From: Thermohahella caldifontis
GTDB taxonomy: Bacteria > Pseudomonadota > Gammaproteobacteria > Pseudomonadales > Oleiphilaceae
Assembly: GCF_041153465.1 (NCBI RefSeq)
Contig: NZ_CP154858.1
Span: 372,001-436,000, forward strand
Direction of reading: 5' to 3'
DNA: 64,000 nt
A program made the translations under genes and the position numbers. The first letter of the stretch is position 1. Every line of letters starts with the position of its first letter. This document shows, in pieces, positions 8,301-17,194 of the stretch. The notes below the pieces were generated by a model, which was given only the letters and a program-made list of their open reading frames with translations, was not told where the DNA came from and ran no database searches.

Positions 8301-10475
8301 ATGGCGAACAGTGCAGCACTGAACACCGTCAGAAGTCTGGCGCAGGGGAACCTGGGGATTCCTCTGCTGCTCATGGCTCTGCTGGGCATGATGACGCTGC
8401 CCGTTCCGCCCTTCATGCTGGACGTGCTGTTCACCTTCAACATTGCACTCTCTCTGGTCATCCTGCTTGTCTGCGTTTATGCGCTGCGTCCGCTGGACTT
8501 CGCCATTTTTCCGACGGTGCTGCTCGTGGCGACCCTGCTAAGGCTGGCACTCAACGTGGCTTCCACGCGTGTGGTGCTGCTCCGGGGGCATGAGGGCGAG
8601 GATGCCGCCGGCAAGGTGATTCAATCCTTCGGAGAGGTGGTCATTGGCGGCAACTATGCCGTTGGCCTGGTCGTCTTTGCGATTCTGATGATCATCAACT
8701 TCGTCGTGGTCACCAAGGGCGCCGGTCGTGTTTCGGAGGTCAGCGCCCGGTTTACCCTGGATGCCATGCCGGGCAAGCAAATGGCCATTGATGCGGACCT
8801 CAACGCGGGGCTGATTGATCAGGAAGAAGCCAAACGCCGTCGGGCGGAAGTGGCCGCCGAGGCCGATTTCTACGGGGCCATGGATGGTGCATCCAAGTTC
8901 GTGCGTGGCGATGCGGTGGCGGGCCTGCTGATCCTGGCCATCAACCTGATCGGCGGCCTGTCCATCGGCGTCATGCAGCATGACCTGGCCTTTGCCGATG
9001 CGGTTCAGAAGTATGCCCTGCTGACCATCGGTGACGGTCTGGTGGCGCAGATACCCTCCCTCCTGCTGTCCACGGCTGCGGCCATCATGGTGACGCGCGT
9101 GTCGACCCAGCAGGACATGTCCCATCAGGTCGTGGATCAGATGATCCGTTCACCCAGAGCGCTGGCCGTGGCTTCGGCCATCCTGGCCATCATGGGACTG
9201 ATTCCGGGCATGCCCCATCTGGCATTTTTGTCCCTGGCTCTGGCCACCGGTGTGCTGGCGTGGTGGTTCAGTCAGCGTGCACGCACGCCTGAGGCGGTGG
9301 AAGAGGGCAAGGGGCCTGCTCCCCGGGCAGGCGGCGGAGGCGGGGTGCCGCCTGCAGGCCCGGCAGGCCCTGCGCTGGAAGGCGGATCAACCGAGGCGTT
9401 GCCACAAGGCGCACCGGCAGGAGAGCTGGGCTGGGATGATGTGGCCAACGTGGATCTGGTGGGGCTGGAAGTGGGCTACCGGCTGATTCCGCTGGTGGAC
9501 AAGAGTCAGGGTGGCCAGCTGCTCGGTCGGATCAAGGGTGTACGCAAGAAGCTGTCTCAGGAGTTGGGCTTTCTCATGCCTTCCGTGCACATCCGGGACA
9601 ACCTGGATCTGGTACCCAACGGATACCGTATCACGCTCATGGGGGTGCCGGTTGCAGAGGCTGAAATTCATCCGGATCGGGAAATGGCCATCAATCCCGG
9701 CCAGGTTTTCGGGCAGCTGGACGGTATTCCGGGCAAGGATCCGGCATTCGGACTGGAAGCGGTGTGGATTGATCCTTCTCTTCGGGAGCAGGCCCAGACC
9801 CTGGGCTATACCGTTGTGGATGCCAGCACTGTTGTCGCCACGCACCTGAATCAGGTCCTGCTCCGGCATGCGCATGAGTTGCTGGGGCACGAGGAAGTCC
9901 AGCAATGGCTGGAACAGCTCAGTCGCAAATCGCCCAAGCTGGCGGAAGAACTGGTGCCGAACACCGTCAGTATCAGCCAGTTACTGAAGGTACTTCAGAA
10001 TCTGCTCAAGGAAGACGTACCCATCCGGGATATGCGGACCATTGCCGAGGCCATCGTCAATGCCGAAACCAAGAACCCGGATACGGACACCCTCACGGCT
10101 GCCGTGCGCGTCGCCCTGCGACGCCTGATTGTCCAGCGCATCTGCGGTAACGATCCGGAACTTCCGGTGATCACCCTGGATCCGAAGCTCGAGCAGATCC
10201 TGATGAAGTCCATGCAGCAGGCACAGCAGGGGGGCGCCACCGAAATGGGGCTGATTCTGGAGCCCGGTCTGATGGAAAAACTGCAGCGCTCGCTCAGCGA
10301 AGCGGTGCAAAAGCAGGAAATGATGGGCAAGCCGGCGGTGCTGCTGGTTTCCAACGTGCTGCGTCAGGCCATGGCGCGCTTCGTGAGCATGGTGGTGGAG
10401 CGCCTGCATGTCCTGTCATATCAGGAAATTCCCGACAACAAGCAGATTACCATTGTAGCGACCATTTCCGAGTAG
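8301..10475 (+). CDS. flhA: Flagellar export protein FlhA
   Basis: FlhA is the large export-gate subunit that docks chaperone-substrate complexes and uses proton motive force. The 724-residue protein has an N-terminal membrane domain (about residues 1-330) with the conserved cytoplasmic FHIPEP loop (MPGKQMAIDADLNAG, then EAKRRRAEVAAEADFYGAMDG in two parts). A Pro/Gly/Ala-rich linker near residues 330-370 is followed by the C-terminal nonamer-forming domain. A GAGAGG sequence precedes the ATG. Length and motifs are standard. Confidence 0.98.
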   Translation: MANSAALNTVRSLAQGNLGIPLLLMALLGMMTLPVPPFMLDVLFTFNIALSLVILLVCVYALRPLDFAIFPTVLLVATLLRLALNVASTRVVLLRGHEGEDAAGKVIQSFGEVVIGGNYAVGLVVFAILMIINFVVVTKGAGRVSEVSARFTLDAMPGKQMAIDADLNAGLIDQEEAKRRRAEVAAEADFYGAMDGASKFVRGDAVAGLLILAINLIGGLSIGVMQHDLAFADAVQKYALLTIGDGLVAQIPSLLLSTAAAIMVTRVSTQQDMSHQVVDQMIRSPRALAVASAILAIMGLIPGMPHLAFLSLALATGVLAWWFSQRARTPEAVEEGKGPAPRAGGGGGVPPAGPAGPALEGGSTEALPQGAPAGELGWDDVANVDLVGLEVGYRLIPLVDKSQGGQLLGRIKGVRKKLSQELGFLMPSVHIRDNLDLVPNGYRITLMGVPVAEAEIHPDREMAINPGQVFGQLDGIPGKDPAFGLEAVWIDPSLREQAQTLGYTVVDASTVVATHLNQVLLRHAHELLGHEEVQQWLEQLSRKSPKLAEELVPNTVSISQLLKVLQNLLKEDVPIRDMRTIAEAIVNAETKNPDTDTLTAAVRVALRRLIVQRICGNDPELPVITLDPKLEQILMKSMQQAQQGGATEMGLILEPGLMEKLQRSLSEAVQKQEMMGKPAVLLVSNVLRQAMARFVSMVVERLHVLSYQEIPDNKQITIVATISE

Positions 10476-10488
10476 GAGGGGAGTGATC

Positions 10489-11736
10489 ATGAACGTGAAG
10501 CGATACATAGCACCCAATATGCAGGAAGCGCTCAAGCGTGTGCGTGAGGAACTGGGCGCCGATGCCATGATCCTCTCCACCCGAAAAGTTCCGGAAGGCA
10601 TGGAAGTGGTCTGCGCACTGGATTACAACCCGGAACAGGCCCACCAGGAGGCGCCGGTCTCTGCACCCCGGCCGGATGCCGAGGTGGCCCGGCGTCATGC
10701 GACCCGCCGGGCCCTGCTGGATGAAGAGCTGGAGCGGGCGCGTCAGCGTATTCAAAAGATTCAGGCAGGCGGTGAGCCGGAGGTTGTCGCCAGGCGTGAA
10801 GACGCGGCAAAAGAGGTCGGTGTTCCTGCTGGCGGAGATGCCGCGAAGCCAGACGGGCTGGTGAGTGAGGCGCTGGCCGCCATGCAGGCCGAGATTGCAG
10901 CACTTAAGGTACTGTTGTCGGAATCAGCAGAACGCCCGGTTCGTGATCCTGTGGACATGCGATTGACCGGGCTCGGGTTGACGGAAGAACTCAGCAGCCG
11001 GATTGTCAGGAATCTGCCGGCAGGTGACGAAGAGGCACGCTGGCAACTGGCCCTCAAGGCGCTTGCCGCCATGGTGCCGGTCATGGACCTGGATGAATCC
11101 GAACGGCCTTGTGCCCTGGCACTGGTCGGGCCCACAGGGGCAGGAAAAACCACCACGATTGCCAAGCTGGCGGCCAGATGGATTCAGCTGCATGGACGAG
11201 AGGGGCTGGCCCTGGTAACCACGGATTGCTACCGTGTGGGTGCCGCATCCCAGCTCCTGACGTTGGGGAAATTGCTTCGTGTACCGGTTCATGTTGTACC
11301 GGAAAACGGTTCCCTGAAAGCGGTTCTGGACAGTCTGGCGGATCACCGGCGGGTTCTGATCGATACGGCCGGGCTGACATCCCGGGATCCCAATGGCGAA
11401 CGTCAGGTCAGATCGCTGCAATCATGCGGGCGGCGTGTCAAAAAAATTCTTGTATTGTCTGCAGTTAGCCAGGCACAAGTCATGAAATCCAACTATCATT
11501 ACTATAAAATGCTCGGGCTGTCCGGTTGCGTCATCACAAAACTGGATGAAGCCTGTGCACTGGGGCAGGCTTTGGGGTTGAGTATACAGGAACAGTTGCC
11601 CATTGCCTGCTACACTGACGGTCAACACATCGCGCGGGATCTTCATCCGGCCACGGGGCAAAGTCTGGTTGCACGGGCAGTGACGCTGGACAGACAGGAT
11701 TCCCCACACACCGCCCGGGCCGGGCTGGTGGGCTGA
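10489..11736 (+). CDS. flhF: Flagellar SRP-type GTPase FlhF
   Basis: FlhF is an SRP-like GTPase that sets the polar placement and number of flagella together with FleN/FlhG. The ATG at 10489 sits 9 bases after AGGAGG; an in-frame GTG at 10483 overlaps that site and is rejected. The 415-residue product has a basic N-terminal domain (VKRYIAPNMQEALKRV), a variable linker, an N domain, and the NG GTPase domain. The P-loop GPTGAGKT is at residues 214-221, followed by DCYRVGA, DTAGL and TKLDEA. It lies between flhA and fleN, as in Pseudomonas and Vibrio. Confidence 0.97.
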   Translation: MNVKRYIAPNMQEALKRVREELGADAMILSTRKVPEGMEVVCALDYNPEQAHQEAPVSAPRPDAEVARRHATRRALLDEELERARQRIQKIQAGGEPEVVARREDAAKEVGVPAGGDAAKPDGLVSEALAAMQAEIAALKVLLSESAERPVRDPVDMRLTGLGLTEELSSRIVRNLPAGDEEARWQLALKALAAMVPVMDLDESERPCALALVGPTGAGKTTTIAKLAARWIQLHGREGLALVTTDCYRVGAASQLLTLGKLLRVPVHVVPENGSLKAVLDSLADHRRVLIDTAGLTSRDPNGERQVRSLQSCGRRVKKILVLSAVSQAQVMKSNYHYYKMLGLSGCVITKLDEACALGQALGLSIQEQLPIACYTDGQHIARDLHPATGQSLVARAVTLDRQDSPHTARAGLVG

Positions 11737-11779
11737 GCCGGGAAGGCGCTGAACATGATGTATAGGAGCAGTGTCGAAC

Positions 11780-12595
11780 ATGAGTAAACCTCACCCGGTA
11801 CAGGTTATTGCCGTCACCGGTGGCAAGGGGGGCGTTGGCAAGAGCAACGTTTCCGTCAATCTCGCCCTGGCATTGAGCAGTCTGGGCAGGCGAGTCGTGG
11901 TGCTGGATGCCGACCTTGGGCTGGCCAACATTGACGTTTTGCTGGGATTGACCGCAAAACGCAACATCAATGACGTGCTCAGCGGCGAATGTTCGCTGCG
12001 GGAAATTCTGGTGGATGGCCCTGGTGGCATCAGAATTGTACCGGCATCATCCGGTACCCAGCACCTGACGCATCTGTCACCGCTTGAGCATGCCGGGCTC
12101 ATCAGCGCCTTCAGCGAGATCAGTGATGATCTGGATGTGCTGATCATCGATACCGCAGCAGGCATCTCGGAAACGGTCATGGCCTTCGTGCGGGCCGCGC
12201 AGGAAGTGCTCATGGTCGTGACCGACGAGCCTACTTCCATCACGGATGCCTACGCCCAGATCAAGCTGCTCAACCGGGATTACGGGTTGCACCGCTTCCG
12301 CATTCTGCCCAACATGGTTCGCTCGGAACAGGATGCACGGCTGCTGTTCACCAAACTGTCCAAGGTGACCGAGCGTTTCCTGGATGTTGCGCTGCAGTAT
12401 GTGGGGTTCATTCCCTACGATGATGTGGTGAAGAAGGCGGTCCAGCGTCAGCGGGCCGTCTTTGAGGCCTACCCCCGGGCCAAGGCATCCCTGGCATTCC
12501 GGGAGCTGGCGAAAAAGGTGGATGCCTGGCCGTTGCCGAGTGCACCACGCGGGCACCTTGAATTTTTCATTGAGCGATTGGTTCAGGCCAGTTGA
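11780..12595 (+). CDS. fleN: Flagellar number regulator FleN/FlhG, MinD-like ATPase
   Basis: FleN (FlhG) is a MinD/ParA-type ATPase that limits flagellar number by antagonising FleQ and FlhF. The deviant Walker A motif GGKGGVGKS spans residues 14-22, with Lys16 as the signature lysine and Lys21 in the P-loop. LDADLGLANIDVLLGL and DTAAGIS follow. The ATG at 11780 lies 11 bases after AGGAG; a GTG at 11771 is too close to it. The product has 271 residues and is followed by fliA. The pair flhF-fleN is diagnostic of polar flagellation. Confidence 0.95.
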   Translation: MSKPHPVQVIAVTGGKGGVGKSNVSVNLALALSSLGRRVVVLDADLGLANIDVLLGLTAKRNINDVLSGECSLREILVDGPGGIRIVPASSGTQHLTHLSPLEHAGLISAFSEISDDLDVLIIDTAAGISETVMAFVRAAQEVLMVVTDEPTSITDAYAQIKLLNRDYGLHRFRILPNMVRSEQDARLLFTKLSKVTERFLDVALQYVGFIPYDDVVKKAVQRQRAVFEAYPRAKASLAFRELAKKVDAWPLPSAPRGHLEFFIERLVQAS

Positions 12596-12616
12596 CAGTT
12601 AACGGTAGCAGAGTTC

Positions 12617-13348
12617 ATGGCCTCAACGGGTGTAGCCATGTATAGCGAATCCAGGACACAGCGTGCGGAAGCGCTCGTGCACCAGTATGCACCGCTGGTC
12701 AAGCGTATTGCGCTGCATCTGAAGGGACGCCTGCCGCCGAGTGTACAGCTTGATGACCTCATTCAGTCCGGCATGCTGGGCCTGCTCGAAGCGGCGCGCA
12801 AGTACGAGGCACAGCGTGGTGCTTCGTTCGAGACCTATGCATCGATCCGGATCCGTGGCGCCATGATCGACGAAATCCGCCGCGGAGACTGGGTGCCGCG
12901 CTCTGTGCACCGCAATGCACGTCGTATCGCTGAAGCCATTCATGCCATCGAGAGCCGAACAGGTCAGGATGCTCAGGATGCGGATGTCGCGAGAGAGCTT
13001 GGCATCAGTCTGGAAGAGTATCATGCCAGCCTCCGTGATGCCTTGAGCGGACATCTGATCAGCCTGGATGAGCTGACGGCAGATTCGGATGCCGGAATTG
13101 AAGACGCCGACCGGATGCCTCAGCCCCAGGATGAAGTACAGAAACAGCAATTTGCCAGCCGGCTGGCGGAGGAAATCGGCAGATTGCCGGAGCGTGAGCG
13201 CCTCGTGCTGGCCCTTTATTACGATGAAGAGCTGAACCTCAGGGAAATCGGCGAAGTGCTGGGGGTCAGCGAATCCCGCGTCAGTCAGATTCACAGCCAG
13301 GCTGCCCTGCGTCTGCGCGCGCGACTGGCAGACTGGATGATAAAATAG
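12617..13348 (+). CDS. fliA: Flagellar sigma-28 factor FliA
   Basis: FliA directs RNA polymerase to late flagellar and chemotaxis promoters and is held by FlgM until the hook is complete. The 243-residue protein shows sigma region 2 (YAPLVKRIALHLKGRLP, then DDLIQSGMLGLLEAARKY and FETYASIRIRGAMIDEIR), region 3 around residues 110-150 and region 4 with the helix-turn-helix LREIGEVLGVSESRVSQIHSQA. The start at 12617 gives a short N-terminal extension; the ATG at 12638 is an alternative. A sigma-28-like site follows immediately, before cheY. Confidence 0.96.
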   Translation: MASTGVAMYSESRTQRAEALVHQYAPLVKRIALHLKGRLPPSVQLDDLIQSGMLGLLEAARKYEAQRGASFETYASIRIRGAMIDEIRRGDWVPRSVHRNARRIAEAIHAIESRTGQDAQDADVARELGISLEEYHASLRDALSGHLISLDELTADSDAGIEDADRMPQPQDEVQKQQFASRLAEEIGRLPERERLVLALYYDEELNLREIGEVLGVSESRVSQIHSQAALRLRARLADWMIK

Positions 13349-13355
13349 CGATCAG

Positions 13356-13381
13356 TCAAAAAACTGGATACTCCCCGACAA
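13356..13381 (+). promoter_or_regulatory. Candidate sigma-28 (FliA) promoter for the cheY operon
   Basis: TCAAAAAA at 13356-13363, then 10 bases, then CCCGACAA at 13374-13381 resembles the FliA consensus TAAAGTTT-N11-GCCGATAA (6 of 8 in the -10 part). It starts 8 bases after the fliA stop and lies 58 bases before cheY. In Pseudomonas the cheYZAB-motCD genes belong to the FliA regulon. Confidence 0.55.
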
Positions 13382-13383
13382 GC

Positions 13384-13404
13384 GTCTAGACTTGGTAACT
13401 AGAC
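13384..13404. repeat. Inverted repeat in the cheY leader
   Basis: GTCTAG (13384-13389) and CTAGAC (13399-13404) form a perfect 6-bp inverted repeat around a 9-base spacer, directly after the candidate sigma-28 -10 box. It could be a short hairpin at the 5' end of the cheY mRNA or a protein-binding site. No function is known. Confidence 0.5.
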
Positions 13405-13439
13405 GGAAACTCAATCCAACGTCACCACCGGAGGTTACA

Positions 13440-13823
13440 TTGGACAAGAATATGAAAATTCTCGTTGTTGATGACTTTTCAACAATGAGGCGGATTATCA
13501 AGAACCTGTTGCGGGATCTTGGATTCACAAATGTGGAAGAGGCCGATGACGGCAACACGGCCCTGCCCATGCTCAAGACCGGCAAGTTCGATTTTCTGAT
13601 CACCGACTGGAACATGCCCGGCATGACCGGCATCGACCTGCTCAGGGCCGTGAGAGCAGATCCCAATCTCAAGACGCTGCCGGTCCTGATGGTGACGGCG
13701 GAGGCCAAGCGCGACCAGATCGTGGCTGCAGCGCAGGCCGGGGTCAACGGCTATGTGGTCAAGCCGTTCACGGCTGCCGTGCTCAAGGAAAAGATCGAAA
13801 AAATCTTTGAACGTTTGGGCTGA
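13440..13823 (+). CDS. cheY: Chemotaxis response regulator CheY
   Basis: CheY is the single-domain receiver that carries the chemotaxis signal to FliM. The product has 127 residues if started at TTG 13440, which sits 5 bases after GGAGG; the ATG at 13452 is 17 bases from that site, which makes it less likely. Asp11/Asp12 form the acidic pocket, Asp56 in LITDWNMPG is the phosphorylation site, and the conserved Thr (MVTAEA) and Lys (VVKPFT) are present. cheZ follows after 14 bases. Confidence 0.96.
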   Translation: MDKNMKILVVDDFSTMRRIIKNLLRDLGFTNVEEADDGNTALPMLKTGKFDFLITDWNMPGMTGIDLLRAVRADPNLKTLPVLMVTAEAKRDQIVAAAQAGVNGYVVKPFTAAVLKEKIEKIFERLG

Positions 13824-13837
13824 AAGGGGCCAGCAGC

Positions 13838-14626
13838 ATGACTGATGAAAAGCAGGGTGTTCCGGCCACTGATACCTCCGAGTTCGAGATGCAGATGAGT
13901 CAGCAGGCCGAGGAATTGCTGTCGCATATCCAGAAGGGGGATTTTGCGGCAGCGGTTCAGGTTATCGGTGCGCTGAACGAGACGCGCGACAAGACGCTGT
14001 ATCGTGAGGTCGGCCGGCTGACCCGTACGCTGCACGACTCCATCCGCAACTTTCACATTGACGCGGGAACCAAGGCGCAGCGGGAAGAGATGTCGAAGAT
14101 TGCCGATGCCTCCGACCGCCTGGCCTACGTGGTGGACATGACCAACAAGGCCGCCAACAAGACGCTGGATCTGGTGGAAGCGGCCATGCCCATTGCCTCG
14201 GAGCTCAAGAACGAGGCCCACGATCTGCGGCAGGAGTGGGAGCGCCTGCGGCGCAAGGAAATGACACCGGACGAATTCCGCGAACTCTACAAGCGAATCG
14301 ACCGGTTTCTCGCCGACCTGGAAGGCAAGAGTGACCAGGTCTATGGTTATCTTTCAGACATCCTCATGGCACAGGACTTCCAGGACCTGACCGGCCAGGT
14401 GATTCAGAAAGTGACGGATCTGGTTCGTCAGGTGGAGGACAATCTGGTCAAGCTGGTGGCAATGGCTGGCAAGGTGGACAAGATCACCGGCATCCGTCAT
14501 GAGTTCGAAGAGAAGGAAAAGGACGATTCCGAAGGCCACGGGCCTCAGATCAAGGCCGCCGAAATGGACGATGTGGTCAGCGGCCAGGACGATGTGGACG
14601 ATCTGCTCTCCAGTCTGGGTTTTTGA
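13838..14626 (+). CDS. cheZ: Chemotaxis phosphatase CheZ
   Basis: CheZ dephosphorylates CheY-P. The 262-residue protein is a long helical dimer with the catalytic motif MAQDFQDLTGQVIQKV at about residues 176-191, in which the Asp and Gln of QDFQDLTGQ act on the phosphoryl group. The C-terminal CheY-binding peptide DVDDLLSSLGF is complete. It is longer than E. coli CheZ (214), as in Pseudomonas. It lies between cheY and cheA with 14- and 11-base gaps. Confidence 0.96.
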   Translation: MTDEKQGVPATDTSEFEMQMSQQAEELLSHIQKGDFAAAVQVIGALNETRDKTLYREVGRLTRTLHDSIRNFHIDAGTKAQREEMSKIADASDRLAYVVDMTNKAANKTLDLVEAAMPIASELKNEAHDLRQEWERLRRKEMTPDEFRELYKRIDRFLADLEGKSDQVYGYLSDILMAQDFQDLTGQVIQKVTDLVRQVEDNLVKLVAMAGKVDKITGIRHEFEEKEKDDSEGHGPQIKAAEMDDVVSGQDDVDDLLSSLGF

Positions 14627-14637
14627 AGGGGTAAACT

Positions 14638-17177
14638 ATGGCGTTTGATGCGGATGAAGAAATTCTCCAGGATTTTCTGGTGGAAGCCGGAGAAATACTG
14701 GAGCAGCTTCAGGAACAGCTGGTGGAACTGGAGCAGAATCCGGATGATGCGGAACTTCTGAATGCCATCTTTCGTGGATTTCACACGGTCAAGGGTGGTG
14801 CAGGGTTTCTGCAGCTGGATAACCTTGTGGACTGCTGTCACAAGGCCGAAAACGTCTTCGATATTCTCCGCAACCGCCAGCGCCGCGTCACGCCGGAACT
14901 GATGGATGTCGTGCTGCAGGCACTGGACACCGTCAATGAAATGTTCGACCAGGTCAAGATGCGGGAGGAGCCTTCTCCGGCCGACCCTGAACTGATCGCC
15001 GCACTGGAGCGCCTGGGGGTGCCGGAAGCGGATGATGAAAGCGCCGAGGCGGAGGAGGCAGCGGTATCCGATGAAGCCCCTGCCGAGGTCACACCCCGGA
15101 CAGATGACACCGGAAATCAGGAAGTGGGCCTGAGTGACGGGGATATTGAGCTGTTCGTGGAGGCACTTGATGAGGCACCCGCGGCGGACAGCCCGTCCAA
15201 TGCCCAAGCGTCTGACAGTGATGAAATTACTGATGACGAATTTGAGGCCCTGCTGGATCAGCTGCATGGCCCCGGTACATTCAAGGGGGCTCCCACAGAG
15301 CCGCCGGTGCCCCCCCAATCTGACGGGGGCGCAACAGGGGCTGAGAGCGACGAAATCACCGATGATGAATTTGAAGCGCTGTTGGACCAGTTGCACGGCC
15401 CGGGCAAATTCGTTGCAGACAAGGTGGCCGGTGATACCGGTAATTCCATGGCCTCACAAGCGACGCCTGCGCCTGAAGCGCCTGCAGCGACATCGTCAGG
15501 TGGTGCAGAGGGCTCGGATGACCTGATTGATGATGATGAGTTTGAAGCCCTGCTGGATCAGCTTCATGGGCCGGGAAAATTCGTTCCTGACAAAGTGGCG
15601 CCCGCGGAGGGTGCCGCTACCGGTGGTCCGGTCAGTTCTCAGGCCAGCACTGCGCCAGGATCGGAATCTGTTGCGAACGCAAAGGAGAGCAGCGCACCCC
15701 CTGCAACCGGGAAGCCGGACAGTCAGCCAGCAACTCAGGGTGGTACCGGGAAGGCGGCGGTAAAGCCGGCTGCACAGAAACCGGCTGCTACAAGCACTGC
15801 GGCGGGTGGGGCAGCGGCTCGTACACCCAAGGACAAAGTCACCCCGCCGGCGGCTGCATCGGGATCAGGGGGGCTGGTAAACCTCCGGCTTCCAAGCCCC
15901 CTGCAAAAGGCGCGGCCGGCGCGAAGGACGCGGGCATCGCCACGGAAACGACCGTGCGTGTCGACACCAAGCGTCTGGACGACATCATGAACATGGTCGG
16001 TGAGCTGGTACTGGTCCGTAACCGGCTCATGCGCCTGGGTGAAGAGCTGGGCGACGAGGCCATGCAGAAGGCCGTGTCCAACCTTGATGTGGTGACCAGT
16101 GACCTGCAGTCCGCGGTCATGCAGACGCGCATGCAGCCTATCAAGAAAGTCTTTGGCCGCTTCCCCCGGGTTGTCAGGGATCTTGCCCGCAACCTGAAAA
16201 AGGAAGTCAATCTGGTGTTGCGCGGTGAAGACACGGACCTGGACAAAAACCTGGTCGAAGCCTTGTCTGATCCATTGGTTCACCTGGTTCGGAACGCGGT
16301 GGATCATGGCATCGAGGCACCTGATGTCCGTGAGGCCAAGGGCAAGCCCCGAGTCGGGCGTGTGGTCCTGTCGGCGGAGCAGGAGGGGGATCACATCTTG
16401 CTGTCCATCGAAGATGATGGGGCAGGCATGGATCCCAACGTACTGAGGCGCAAGGCGGTCGAGAAGGGGCTTTATGATGAGGATGCGGCCGAAAGGCTGT
16501 CTGACACGGAAGCCTTCAACCTGATCTTCGCACCGGGCTTTTCCACCAAGACCGAAATTTCGGATGTATCAGGTCGTGGTGTGGGCATGGATGTGGTCAA
16601 GACCAAGATCACCCAGCTCAATGGCTCCCTGAACATCGACTCGGAACTGGGCAAGGGCACCCGTATCAGCATCAAGGTCCCGCTGACGCTTGCGATCATG
16701 CCTACACTCATGGTCATGCTGGAAAATCAGGCCTTTGCCTTTCCGCTGGTCAATGTGGTGGAAATTTTCCATCTGGATCTCACCAAGACCAATATTGTCG
16801 ACGGTCAGGAATGTATTGTTGTCCGTGAGCATGTGTTTCCGCTGTTCCACATCAAGCGCTGGCTGGTGAAGGGCGCGAAAAACCAGCGTCCGCCACGCAG
16901 TGCCCATGTGGTGATCGTGGCCGTGGGCACCAAGCGGGTCGGTTTTGTGGTGGATCAGCTGGTCGGGCAGGAGGAAGTGGTGATCAAGCCGCTGGGCAAG
17001 ATGCTGCACGGTACGCCCGGCATGGCCGGCGCCACCATCACCGGTGATGGCCGGATCGCCCTGATCCTCGACATTCCGAGCCTGATCGCCCATTACGCCA
17101 AGTCCAGCAAGATTTTCGGCAGAAACGGGTTGCGGCCGCGCATCTATGATGAAGATGATGAGGCCATGACGGCCTGA
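14638..17177 (+). CDS. cheA: Chemotaxis histidine kinase CheA, interrupted by one frameshift
   Basis: CheA autophosphorylates in response to receptors and passes phosphate to CheY and CheB. Reading straight through, the frame fails after about residue 412; restoring one G in the run of six at 15868-15873 gives a continuous protein of about 846 residues. Domains are: P1 Hpt with His49 (FHTVKGGAGF); a long acidic and Ala/Pro-rich linker, about residues 105-440, with three copies of an LLDQLHGPG repeat and no recognisable P2; P3 dimerisation domain (RLDDIMNMVGELVLVRN); P4 kinase domain (N-box LVRNAVDHGIE, DDGAGMD, GRGVGMDVV); and the CheW-like P5 domain (GFVVDQLVGQEEV). The gene lies between cheZ and cheB. 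The frameshift is probably a base-calling error, because P3-P5 are fully conserved. Confidence 0.93.
15211..15582 (+). repeat. Three-copy coding repeat in the CheA linker
   Basis: A peptide of about 22 residues centred on DDEFEALLDQLHGPG occurs at residues 192-215 (15211-15282), 237-258 (15346-15411) and 293-315 (15514-15582). The copies are nearly identical in protein but differ at synonymous positions, so selection acts on the peptide rather than on recent DNA duplication. Spacers between them are low-complexity Pro/Ala/Gly sequence. The motif resembles the FliM peptide LSQDEIDALLHGV. Confidence 0.9.
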
Positions 17178-17194
17178 CAGAAACAGGAGGACAG

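Noticed and set aside
15868..15873. Programmed frameshifting as the explanation for the cheA break
   Set aside because: A G6 run alone is not a classic slippery heptamer and no downstream pseudoknot was found by eye; similar breaks occur in tagH and hcp, so an artefact is favoured. It stays possible.
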